A stretch of DNA of 37,429 nucleotides from Lachnoclostridium sp. UBA903. Its GTDB lineage: Bacteria; Bacillota; Clostridia; Lachnospirales; Lachnospiraceae. The DNA is taken from NCBI GenBank assembly GCA_002294045.1, contig DBEP01000057.1:13947-51375 (forward strand), in the 5' to 3' direction. The translations under genes were made by a program, and so were the position numbers. The notes below the pieces were generated by a model. The model searched no databases. It was not told where the DNA came from and worked only from the letters and a program-made list of their open reading frames with translations. This document shows, piece after piece, positions 1-7,588 of the stretch (position 1 is the first letter of the stretch; every line of letters begins with the position of its first letter).

Positions 1-11
1 AATCGCTCCTT

Positions 12-68
12 GTCTCCCACAATTTGGAGCATCCAGCCCGCCATAAGCATTTTTCAAACATACTCTAG
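12..68 (-). repeat. R1 palindromic repeat, half copy A
   Basis: Read on the minus strand it begins CTAGAGTATGTTTGAAAAAT and continues through GGGCTGGATGCTCC to TTGTGGGAGAC. It matches the copy at 33992-34049 almost base for base and the left arm of the full copy at 10463-10575. It lies beyond the 3' end of the minus-strand kinase gene. I found it by comparing the copies by eye. Confidence 0.75.
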
Positions 69-88
69 TGACAAATCAAATTAAGAAG

Positions 89-137
89 TGAGCGGATGTC
101 CGGCAGATATTACGGCTGCCGTCAACTGGCCCGCTCA
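89..137 (-). terminator. hairpin at the 3' end of the sensor kinase gene
   Basis: Two nested stems are visible: TGAGCGG (89-95) with CCGCTCA (131-137), and CGGCAG (101-106) with CTGCCG (116-121). On the minus strand the outer stem ends in CTTCTTAATTTG, only moderately T-rich. The structure overlaps the kinase stop codon, so it is a plausible but not classical intrinsic terminator. Confidence 0.45.
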
Positions 138-1963
138 TCTCTGAAGAAATGAGCCGGCAATACGAGGATGACCTTATTTTCAAAAAATGGTATGGAAGAA
201 AACTCAATATTTACTTTTCCGTAAAATGCAGTTAACCGTTCATAAATGTTGTTAAGGCCCAGGTGTCTGTCGGATGAATTCTCCGCATGCTTATTCAGCA
301 TTATCTGGGTGGCTTTATCAATATCGATACCGGCGCCGTTATCGGATATGGAAAGTGTCAGGTAATTCTCATCCAAAGTCATGGATATGTCGATTAGGGG
401 GGATATAAGAAATCCGTTGCTGATTCCAACTTTAAACCCATGTTTTAATGAATTCTCTACGAGAGGCTGAATAATACATTTTAGAATTTTCTGGTGCAGC
501 AGGTCTTCCGGAATCTTTGCGGTAACTTGTATCCGGTGCTGGAAACGGAAATTCATAATGTTAATATAGGCCTTGGCCTGTTCGACTTCCTGTGCGATAA
601 GAAGCTGGTTTTCCCCATAGGCAAGACTGATGCGCAGATAATCCCCGAGACTGGAAATCATGCCGGAGGCATTTTCCGTATGGTTGTTATAAACCTCCAT
701 ATTTATGAATTCCAAAGCATTGTAAAGAAAATGCGGATTGATCTGTTCGGACAGCAGCTGCATCTTTGTGTTATATATTTCTTTCTCTTCCTCTTTGATG
801 GACAAAATCTGCCGCTGGATTGTATTGTACATGGAGTCAATGGAACCGCTCAGCTGCCCGATCTCGTCCTTCGAAGTTATATCCGCTTTACCGTTGTATA
901 CATTCATTTCAATATCATGAACAAATCCCATCAGCTTTTTTAAAGGCTTGGTTACAAATATGGATATCATAAAGCTTAAACAGGTAATAATAAATATACT
1001 GATTATTGCAAGCCATAATAAAGCGATATTGATATTATGGGCTGTTGATGCAAAAAATTCGTTGGGTATGATATTAACCAGGTACAAATCCAGGCTGCCG
1101 ATCTGTTCTGCATAAAAATGATTATTATTTGACCGGAAATATGTTTTATCACCTGCAATAGCTGAGGCCAGGGCAGCGGATTGTTCTTTACTGTCAGCGG
1201 TATCTATGTATGAACTGCCGGCGGGCAGACTCATATTCTGACCAAATGAATTTACCAAATACAAGGTTCCCTGGGATCTGTCGTTGCAATACAGCTTTAA
1301 ATAATTATTAACTTCTGCCGTACTTAAAAAAAGATAAAGTATGACGTCTGCGCTTTTCCCATTTTCTGCGATAAGTACAACATTGTCAGCGGCAATATAT
1401 TTTAAAGGTATCGCAATTGGTATGACTTCAGGCTGGTTTAAAAACGGGCTTGCCATATGGGACAAAACGGTAATGCCGGAAATCCGTGATAAATCAAATG
1501 CCCCGTACTGAGAGGCGCTTTCTTTGTTTAAACGGCAGTTATAAGAATGGAACAACAGGTCTGCCGTTTGGTTTTCATTGATTCTGGCAAAAAGGACCGA
1601 TTCTATTAAATTGTTCATTTCCGTGTAATCTGTAAAGATATTCTGAAGTGCATTGTTTACTTCCGTGTAATTTGTCTGGTCACAGGAAAGGAGCTTTTTG
1701 AATTCGGTTTTGAAATCGGTGGAAGAGGTTTTGCGGACAAAACGTTTTAATATATCCGTATATGTTTTGGAAAAACTGGAAGCAACATAGAAGGTTTCCG
1801 TACCGGCTTCGTTAATGGAGCGGCTGATGGAATATTTATTGAAATAGATGGTTAATGATACATCAATAAATAAAAGTATTGCCAGTGTGGGCAGTACCAT
1901 ATAAAGCCAGATTTTAACGGCAAGCTTGGTTTTAAATATTCGCGTAATAATACCTCCTGGCAT
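122..1963 (-). CDS. YesM-like sensor histidine kinase
   Basis: Membrane sensor kinase of the YesM/LytS-type His_kinase family, 613 residues. A transmembrane segment at about residues 17-38 and another at about 313-336 enclose an extracellular domain of about 270 residues. A HAMP-like linker follows, then the phosphoacceptor motif QINPHFLYN with His411. The ATPase domain shows QPLVENSLKHGF (499-510), DNGAGI (541-546) and GLNNIYERL (569-577). The ATG has AGAAGGGA six bases upstream. It lies downstream of its likely partner, the AraC-type response regulator at 2085-3671, on the same strand. That gene in turn is divergent from a CUT1 sugar transporter. In this family such kinases sense extracellular sugar, often via the binding protein. 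The ligand cannot be read from the sequence. Confidence 0.93.
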   Translation of the reverse strand: MPGGIITRIFKTKLAVKIWLYMVLPTLAILLFIDVSLTIYFNKYSISRSINEAGTETFYVASSFSKTYTDILKRFVRKTSSTDFKTEFKKLLSCDQTNYTEVNNALQNIFTDYTEMNNLIESVLFARINENQTADLLFHSYNCRLNKESASQYGAFDLSRISGITVLSHMASPFLNQPEVIPIAIPLKYIAADNVVLIAENGKSADVILYLFLSTAEVNNYLKLYCNDRSQGTLYLVNSFGQNMSLPAGSSYIDTADSKEQSAALASAIAGDKTYFRSNNNHFYAEQIGSLDLYLVNIIPNEFFASTAHNINIALLWLAIISIFIITCLSFMISIFVTKPLKKLMGFVHDIEMNVYNGKADITSKDEIGQLSGSIDSMYNTIQRQILSIKEEEKEIYNTKMQLLSEQINPHFLYNALEFINMEVYNNHTENASGMISSLGDYLRISLAYGENQLLIAQEVEQAKAYINIMNFRFQHRIQVTAKIPEDLLHQKILKCIIQPLVENSLKHGFKVGISNGFLISPLIDISMTLDENYLTLSISDNGAGIDIDKATQIMLNKHAENSSDRHLGLNNIYERLTAFYGKVNIEFSSIPFFENKVILVLPAHFFRDERAS

Positions 1964-2051
1964 ATAAATCCCTTCTTTACCGGATGTTACCCGTATTCAC
2001 CTTCGGTTTATTCAGATTATTATTTTATAATTTTAATTTTGACTCCAAAAG

Positions 2052-2070
2052 CAGTGGAACCAGGCCACTG
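2052..2070 (-). other. small hairpin between regulator and kinase genes
   Basis: CAGTGG (2052-2057) pairs with CCACTG (2065-2070) across a 7-base loop, in the 121-bp gap between the two minus-strand genes. On the minus strand it is followed by CTTTTGG, too weak for a clear terminator. It may only modulate read-through or stabilise the upstream message. Confidence 0.3.
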
Positions 2071-2084
2071 ACATTTAAAACCAG

Positions 2085-3671
2085 TTATTTTGGTTTCTCA
2101 TCCATACTGCTGCCGTATTCGGAGGGAGTCATGCCGGTTTCGTTTTTAAATGCCCTTGAAAACGAACGGTAATCCTGGTAGCCGATTAAATATGCAATTT
2201 CACTGATGCTTACTTCTTTGGATTTTAAAAGTTTTTTTGCGTAATTTATCCGTGTTTTCAATATATAATCTCGAAAGGTGATGCCGGTTTTATCCTTAAA
2301 ATAGATAGAAAAGTAAGATTCACTTAAATTAACCTGTGCAGCGACCTCTTTTGTCTTAATATTGCGATGCAGGTTATTCTGAATATATTCTTTGGAGGCC
2401 TTAATGATGCTGTTACTGTCCCCCGTAGTATCTTTCAGCATTTCACTGTAGCAGATAAAAAAATGAATCAACCATTCTTTCAGGGCTATAACAGATTCAA
2501 AAGCACTGATTTCCTGGTAAGTAAAATCAAATTCAATTTTTTTATCCGGATGCAGCAGGGTTATTTGTTTTTGTACGTTCATAATCAGGTACATGCACAT
2601 GCCGATGATAAAATTTGGCGGAGGCATTTTGACAAAGAATAAGGAATTGAAAAAAGTGTCGCAGTAACCGGTAATTCCGGTTGTATTGTTATGTGTGATA
2701 TAAGAAACGATGGGCTTAAAATCTATATTCTCTTTAGAAAAGGATGGTTTTTTATCACTGATCATACTGCTGTCATAAATGTTGGCTGCTGTTCCGTAAA
2801 TATGATAGGAAAGGGCTTCCAGTGCCCTGGAATAGGAAAGGAAGCATTGGTTGAGACCAGGAACCGTATTTCCGACACCGACAATAATCTGGTACGGGGT
2901 TTCAGATTTTATGCCGTCTACACAAGCTTGCAAATGATTTCTGAATTTACGGTTATCACTGTCATTCAGATTGAGAATAGCAATAATCTGGTTATCATCA
3001 TAGACCCAGGACTCCATATTATAATTACCCAAGGCGCCGCAGATATATTGGTTATTTATGTCGGCCGGTTTGGGAACTTCATCTTCCGGGCGGGCATGCA
3101 GACTAAAGACGGCAACACAGCTGCTTGTATTGGCTATGGAAAGGTTTAATACGGAAAGCTTTGTGTTTATATCGTCCAGACTGTGAATTTTATTCTGAAT
3201 TAGTTGGTTTAAAAATAAAATACGGGAAGAATCTACAAGAGAGGAAAGATTATACGTGACAAATTCCTCTGATGTGCAGCGGTTTGCCAGGATTTCCCGG
3301 CATTGCTTTGAGAATTCTTCCCGGAATTCTACCATATTCAAGGGCTTAAGAAAATAGGATTTAACGCCATGACGGATTGCGGTCTGGGCATATGAAAATT
3401 CATCATACCCGCTTAATATCAGAAATCGGGTTTTTATATCGGATTCTTTCACACGGCGGATTACTTCAAGACCGTCCAATTCGGGCATATTGATATCGAT
3501 GATGCAGATATCAGGCCGGTATTGCCTGATAAATGACAGAGCATCCTTTCCATTATCAGCAGCAGCCAATACCTTTGCAGCAAAAGGCCTGCCGGATACA
3601 ATTTCCTCTAAGCCATTTCGAATAGCAGATTCATCATCTGCAATGATAACAGTAATAGGACTTTTTATAAT
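2085..3671 (-). CDS. YesN-like response regulator, AraC-type output, probable ATT start
   Basis: Response regulator of the YesN type, 528 residues if it starts at ATT (3671-3669). The receiver domain covers residues 1-125, with acidic pair Asp12/Asp13, phosphoacceptor Asp59 in CIIDINMPE and Lys109 in YFLKPL. A middle region of about 300 residues has no recognised domain. The C-terminal AraC double helix-turn-helix is clear (EVAAQVNLSESYFSIYFK; EIAYLIGYQDYRSFSRAFK). The first standard start, TTG at 3569, would remove the acidic pair, so translation must begin upstream. The open frame upstream, back to an in-frame TAA, contains no ATG, GTG or TTG. ATT sits five bases after AAGGGGG, and ATA is the next codon. 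It is cotranscribed with the kinase and likely activates the divergent transporter. Confidence 0.88.
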   Translation of the reverse strand: MIKSPITVIIADDESAIRNGLEEIVSGRPFAAKVLAAADNGKDALSFIRQYRPDICIIDINMPELDGLEVIRRVKESDIKTRFLILSGYDEFSYAQTAIRHGVKSYFLKPLNMVEFREEFSKQCREILANRCTSEEFVTYNLSSLVDSSRILFLNQLIQNKIHSLDDINTKLSVLNLSIANTSSCVAVFSLHARPEDEVPKPADINNQYICGALGNYNMESWVYDDNQIIAILNLNDSDNRKFRNHLQACVDGIKSETPYQIIVGVGNTVPGLNQCFLSYSRALEALSYHIYGTAANIYDSSMISDKKPSFSKENIDFKPIVSYITHNNTTGITGYCDTFFNSLFFVKMPPPNFIIGMCMYLIMNVQKQITLLHPDKKIEFDFTYQEISAFESVIALKEWLIHFFICYSEMLKDTTGDSNSIIKASKEYIQNNLHRNIKTKEVAAQVNLSESYFSIYFKDKTGITFRDYILKTRINYAKKLLKSKEVSISEIAYLIGYQDYRSFSRAFKNETGMTPSEYGSSMDEKPK

Positions 3672-3783
3672 ATTTACCCCCTTAAGGTGAAAATAAAAGC
3701 ACAGCTTTGTTTACCTTTCCATGCAAAATAATGAATTGTTCCGAAATACTTATACATATTAACATAAAAAAGCAGTTTAAAAA

Positions 3784-3809
3784 AGGACAAATTTTAATAA
3801 TTTTGTCCT
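3784..3809. promoter_or_regulatory. inverted repeat AGGACAAA/TTTGTCCT, possible operator
   Basis: AGGACAAA (3784-3791) and TTTGTCCT (3802-3809) form a perfect 8-base inverted repeat with a 10-base spacer. It lies in the 430-bp divergent region between the regulator and the binding-protein gene. The half-site recurs as TTGTCCT at 3843-3849 and as TGTCCTGT near 4010. That recurrence suggests a protein-binding motif rather than a terminator. The cognate protein is unknown; the adjacent YesN-like regulator is the obvious candidate. Confidence 0.4.
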
Positions 3810-3960
3810 GTATTATTGAAAAATGTTACATTTTCATTAGAAATTGTCCTTTTGGGAGAGCAGCAGGGAAACGTTGATAAAATTGACAATGAGTTATCGT
3901 ACAAATCTTAATAGCATATGCAAAGTTACCTCATATTGGCGGAAAAACCGGATGAGAGTG

Positions 3961-4009
3961 TACAAATTGATGTAAAATCATTAAATGTGTTACAAATTGA
4001 GTGAAAAAT
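3961..4009 (+). promoter_or_regulatory. two direct repeats TACAAATTGA, 30 bp apart
   Basis: TACAAATTGATGTAAAAT at 3961-3978 and TACAAATTGAGTGAAAAAT at 3991-4009 repeat at a 30-base interval, close to three helical turns. AraC-type activators often bind such same-face direct repeats upstream of the -35. Here the second repeat ends about 40 bases before the -35 at 4050. That they bind the YesN-like regulator is inference. Confidence 0.45.
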
Positions 4010-4049
4010 GTCCTGTGAAACCAGGCTGAAATCCCATATGATATAACTG

Positions 4050-4083
4050 TTCACAAGTGCATAAAGTGCATATATAATTGCAC
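4050..4083 (+). promoter_or_regulatory. sigma-A type promoter with overlapping palindrome
   Basis: TTCACA (4050-4055), a 17-base spacer and TATAAT (4073-4078) form a good vegetative promoter for the binding-protein gene. Its start point would fall near 4085, giving a very short leader. GTGCA (4066-4070) and TGCAC (4079-4083) make an 18-bp palindrome overlapping the -10, a position where a repressor could act. Confidence 0.6.
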
Positions 4084-4101
4084 GAGGAAAGGAGATTATT
4101 T

Positions 4102-5538
4102 ATGAAAAAGAAATTGATGGGTATTCTTATAGCCGCATCCATGGTGTTATCCTTAACGGCATGCAGCGGCACCAGGTCTGATCAGGCGGCTGATACGACG
4201 GTACAAACGGGACAGACTGCGGAAAGTGTTTCTTCGGCGGATAAAACAGGCGGAGATGTAACGACAATCGAGGTGTGGTCAAATAACAGGCATGATGAGG
4301 ACTATATGACGAAACAGGTAGAAGCATTTAATGCCAGCCATCCGGATATCCGGATTAATTATACGATTCTGACGGATGACTGGGCTAACTCCATTCAATT
4401 GGCTTATCAGGCAGATACGGCTCCGGATATTATCACGATTTCAGCTTCCGATGCAATGACTTTAAACGATTATGTAAATTCCGGAATGTTTGTTAACCTG
4501 TCCGGCTATATTGCGGCTGATGCGGAGTTCCAAAAGGTCACGGAAGCCTACGAGCATATGTATGAGGGGTTAAACAGCATTGAAGATGCGATTTACTGGG
4601 TACCGAACGGTGTCAGGTCCGGAACCAGAATCGAATACAACGAGGAACTTATTAAAGCGGCGGGTTATAATGCCATTCCCGGCACATTAAGCGAGCTTGT
4701 AAAGCTCTGCAAAGATGTTACCGAAAAGGGCAGCGGTGATACGTACGGTGTTGGATTTACCTCCTCCAGCCCTTTCAGCAGATGGCTGGAAGGTGTCGGT
4801 GAAATGAGCGGATATACTCATGGCGGTTATGATTATAAAACCGGTACATATGACTTTGGCAGCTGGAAAGGGCTGCTGGAAACGGCGGCTCAGTTTTACA
4901 CAGACGGTTCTGTTCTTCCGGGGTCCGATACACAGGGAGTTGATAACAGCCGGGCACTGTTTGCACAGGGAAGTTTTGCCGTTTGGGGTAACGCGTCCCA
5001 GGAAGCAGGCGTATTTACGGAACAGTTTCCGACCAGCTTCGAATGGGGTGTAGCGGAGCTCCCCACAATAAACGGAGAAATCAAAGGTGCATTAAACTGT
5101 ACGCCAAACTTTGGATTTACTATGTTAAGCTCCAGTGATTATCAGGATGTTGCCTGGGAGGTTATTAATTTCTTTTCCGGTGAGGATTTCTTAAAAGGAT
5201 ATTTTGAAGGCGGATACAGTGCGCCGTTATCCAATTATATGGCAGGTATTATTGATACGTCTAAAGTTGGAAGATTAGCGGATTTTGCCCTTCAGGATTA
5301 TGAAGATGTTTATCCCGCAACTCCGGCAATCACGCTGGAAGGAGAAAATTACCTGGACGTATTCTGGTATGTAATTCAGGGAAATTTATCTGCAGATGAA
5401 GCAATTAAAGATTTAAATACAAGATACAACGCTGCTCTGGAAAGAGGGCTTGCAAACGGAAGCTGTAAGAGGCTTGTGATTACGGATTTTGACCCTCTCC
5501 ATCCGTCGGGCGGAACAAGCACATATCTTACGGAATAA
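4102..5538 (+). CDS. extracellular sugar-binding lipoprotein (CUT1 ABC transporter)
   Basis: Family 1 extracellular solute-binding protein, 478 residues. The signal peptide ends in the lipobox LTAC with Cys21, so the mature protein is a lipid-anchored surface receptor. A Ser/Thr/Asp-rich linker leads into a typical binding fold (TIEVWSNNRHDEDYMTKQVEAF; ADTAPDIITISASDAMTL; SFAVWGN). I chose ATG 4102 over an in-frame TTG at 4078 because GGAAAGGAG lies seven bases upstream of the ATG and the signal peptide begins there. It is first in an operon with two permeases and is followed by an R2 hairpin, which could let it be made in excess over the permeases. The substrate is probably an oligosaccharide; its identity is not readable. 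Confidence 0.93.
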   Translation: MKKKLMGILIAASMVLSLTACSGTRSDQAADTTVQTGQTAESVSSADKTGGDVTTIEVWSNNRHDEDYMTKQVEAFNASHPDIRINYTILTDDWANSIQLAYQADTAPDIITISASDAMTLNDYVNSGMFVNLSGYIAADAEFQKVTEAYEHMYEGLNSIEDAIYWVPNGVRSGTRIEYNEELIKAAGYNAIPGTLSELVKLCKDVTEKGSGDTYGVGFTSSSPFSRWLEGVGEMSGYTHGGYDYKTGTYDFGSWKGLLETAAQFYTDGSVLPGSDTQGVDNSRALFAQGSFAVWGNASQEAGVFTEQFPTSFEWGVAELPTINGEIKGALNCTPNFGFTMLSSSDYQDVAWEVINFFSGEDFLKGYFEGGYSAPLSNYMAGIIDTSKVGRLADFALQDYEDVYPATPAITLEGENYLDVFWYVIQGNLSADEAIKDLNTRYNAALERGLANGSCKRLVITDFDPLHPSGGTSTYLTE

Positions 5539-5565
5539 CCCGTACCGCTCCCGTAATCATACAAT

Positions 5566-5614
5566 GGGCTGTTGCAAAATTCAGTTCAGCAAATTGGCTT
5601 TTTTGCAACAGTCC
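5566..5614. repeat. R2 palindromic repeat, short copy a
   Basis: GGGCTGTTGCAAAA at the left and its near-perfect complement TTTTGCAACAGTCC at the right enclose a 21-base loop. The ends and the GTTCAGCAAATTGGC interior match the longer copy at 12747-12823 read on the minus strand, so this is an internally shortened member of the same family. It sits between the binding-protein stop and the first permease. As RNA it would form a strong hairpin that could protect the upstream message or reduce read-through. Confidence 0.7.
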
Positions 5615-5641
5615 TTAAGTCCTATTCACAAGGAGATATAA

Positions 5642-6595
5642 ATGAGTAAAGATAAAGATGGGGAAAAAAAACAAATAACAAAACCGATACTTAAGGAAAA
5701 GTGGAAAAAGGCAAAGGCAAGAGGGGATATTGCAAGTTTTTGGATGCTTTTTCCGGCCGTTTTCATGTTGATTGTCGTATCGATTTATCCGTTTATCTGG
5801 ATATTCAGATATGTATGCTATGATTATAACGGAATAACGTCATATTATACGGGTACTCACAACTTTACCCGGATGCTGGCAGACACGAAATTCTGGCTGA
5901 GTGTTGGACATACCTTTGAATATGCCGCTTTAAAAATCCTGTTCATCGTGCCGTTTGCTTTGATTCTTGCGGTTTTAATGAATCAAAAAATCAAAGGTTC
6001 CGGTTTATTCAGAGGAATCTATTTCATGCCCACAATTATTTCAACAGCAATTTCAAGTCTTGTATTCACTTTCATATTTGCCGCCTATAACGGTGTATTG
6101 AATGCGGTATTGCGTTCCATGGGTATAATCGAAAAGAATATAAACTGGATCGGCGATAAGAATACGGCTATGTGGGCGGTCTTAATAGTTGCTGTCTGGG
6201 GCGGCTTTGGCAATTATATGATTTATTTTATTTCTGGAATGTCAAGTATTCCCGAGGATGTGTATGAATCTGCCAAAATAGACGGAGCAAATGGGCTCCA
6301 GACATTTTTCCGTATCACCCTTCCCATGTTAAGTCCGATGCTGAAGGTTATTCTTATGCTGGCAATTACCAGTGCATTCAAGGATTATGATTCCATTCTC
6401 GTATTGACACAGGGCGGACCGAACAACAGGACCCAGGTTATGTTCCTTTATATTTATCAGCTTATTTTCGGAACTGCCGGGACTACCCCGCAGATTGGCT
6501 ATGCAACGGTATTAAGCCTTACTGCTTCCCTTATTGTCGGAATAGTAACAGCGGTATATCTGTTCTTTGCCAGAAAGCTGGATGATGTTATATAA
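5642..6595 (+). CDS. CUT1 sugar ABC transporter permease (LplB/UgpA type)
   Basis: Inner-membrane permease, 317 residues, with about six hydrophobic helices (for example around residues 33-55 and 98-118) and a Lys-rich cytoplasmic N-terminus. The coupling EAA loop is clear: EDVYESAKIDGANGLQTFFR followed by ITLPML. The start has AAGGAGATATAA directly upstream. It forms a heterodimer with the permease encoded 19 bases downstream. No ATPase gene lies in the cluster; CUT1 systems of Firmicutes commonly use a shared MsmK/UgpC-type ATPase encoded elsewhere. Confidence 0.93.
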   Translation: MSKDKDGEKKQITKPILKEKWKKAKARGDIASFWMLFPAVFMLIVVSIYPFIWIFRYVCYDYNGITSYYTGTHNFTRMLADTKFWLSVGHTFEYAALKILFIVPFALILAVLMNQKIKGSGLFRGIYFMPTIISTAISSLVFTFIFAAYNGVLNAVLRSMGIIEKNINWIGDKNTAMWAVLIVAVWGGFGNYMIYFISGMSSIPEDVYESAKIDGANGLQTFFRITLPMLSPMLKVILMLAITSAFKDYDSILVLTQGGPNNRTQVMFLYIYQLIFGTAGTTPQIGYATVLSLTASLIVGIVTAVYLFFARKLDDVI

Positions 6596-6614
6596 TGGGA
6601 GGGAGGAAAAGTAT

Positions 6615-7487
6615 ATGAGAATACATAAAGACACCGCCGTATATTCCATGAAAACAAGGATAGTCAGGGCTATTCTCTGCCTTTTTATGGCAATTGTCGC
6701 AGCAATTACCCTGTACCCTGTCATCTATGTTATCCTTGGCGCATTTAAACTGAATGGAGAGCTGCTGGCGGGCGGCTCCAATATATTCCCAGAAAAATGG
6801 GTTGTTGATAATTTTATACAGGCCTGGAATAAAGCCAACTTCGCAGTCTATACGTTGAACAGTATTTTCTTGGCAGGCGGGGTAATGCTTTTATCCCTGC
6901 TTTCAAGCAGTATGGCCGGCTATGTATTTGCCCGTAAGAAGTTTAAAGGAAAGGAACTGCTGTATGGATTATTCGTAGCTTTTATGTTCATTAATGTGGG
7001 CTCCGTAACTTTACGGCCATTATTTGAACTTGCCATTAAATTAAAAATGAATACATCCCTGTGGAGCGTTGTATTTATTTCGGCAGGCGGCGGGCAGGCT
7101 ACTTATATATTTCTGGTAAGAGGTTATATGAATTCAATTCCGAAGGAATTGGACGAGGCGGCTAAGATTGACGGATGCACGTTTTTTCAGACCTTTAATA
7201 AAGTCATTCTTCCGGTTCTGAAACCGATACTGGCAACGGTTGCACTCCTTTCCTTCCGCGGGGGCTGGAATGAATATATTCTGCCGCTGGTATTTACAAT
7301 GACAAATGCGGCCAAGAGACCATTAACGGTAGGTGTAATCATGCTGAAAAATGCAGGGGATGGTGCGGCAGCATGGAATATTATGTTTGCCGGTGCAACG
7401 ATTGCTATTATTCCCATACTGACAATCTATATTTTTACAAGCAAGTATTTTATTAAAGGCCTGACGGCCGGTGCGGTAAAAGGATAG
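6615..7487 (+). CDS. CUT1 sugar ABC transporter permease (LplC/UgpE type)
   Basis: Second permease, 290 residues and about six membrane helices. The EAA loop reads PKELDEAAKIDGCTFFQTFN followed by KVILPVLKP. I start it at ATG 6615, eight bases after GGGAGGAAAAG. An in-frame ATG at 6567 lies inside the first permease gene and lacks a comparable ribosome site. It ends with the usual short tail (YFIKGLTAGAVKG). It partners with the preceding permease to form the membrane channel for the lipoprotein-bound sugar. Confidence 0.93.
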   Translation: MRIHKDTAVYSMKTRIVRAILCLFMAIVAAITLYPVIYVILGAFKLNGELLAGGSNIFPEKWVVDNFIQAWNKANFAVYTLNSIFLAGGVMLLSLLSSSMAGYVFARKKFKGKELLYGLFVAFMFINVGSVTLRPLFELAIKLKMNTSLWSVVFISAGGGQATYIFLVRGYMNSIPKELDEAAKIDGCTFFQTFNKVILPVLKPILATVALLSFRGGWNEYILPLVFTMTNAAKRPLTVGVIMLKNAGDGAAAWNIMFAGATIAIIPILTIYIFTSKYFIKGLTAGAVKG

Positions 7488-7507
7488 GTGCGGAAAAGGA
7501 GCAGCAG

Positions 7508-7588
7508 ATGGGAAAATATACGAAATTAGGGTTTGGCCGGTTGACTGAAGTTACCGCACAGGGAGGAATAAATGAAGTTCAAGCTTGA
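7508..7588 (+). CDS. possible 26-residue leader peptide
   Basis: A small frame (MGKYTKLGFGRLTEVTAQGG...) begins with ATG six bases after AAAAGGAG and stops at 7586-7588, inside the next gene, overlapping its start by 17 bases. The ribosome site is strong, and the overlap could couple translation. There is no known family and no sequence hint of function; it may be chance. Confidence 0.25.
   Translation: MGKYTKLGFGRLTEVTAQGGINEVQA

Noticed and set aside
494..943. 149-codon plus-strand frame opposite the first kinase gene
   Set aside because: It lies wholly within the kinase coding sequence on the other strand, has no family-like motifs and no promoter; a shadow frame.
2691..3149. 152-codon frame opposite the first response regulator
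   Set aside because: Antisense to a gene with clear receiver and AraC domains; no ribosome site or recognisable domain.
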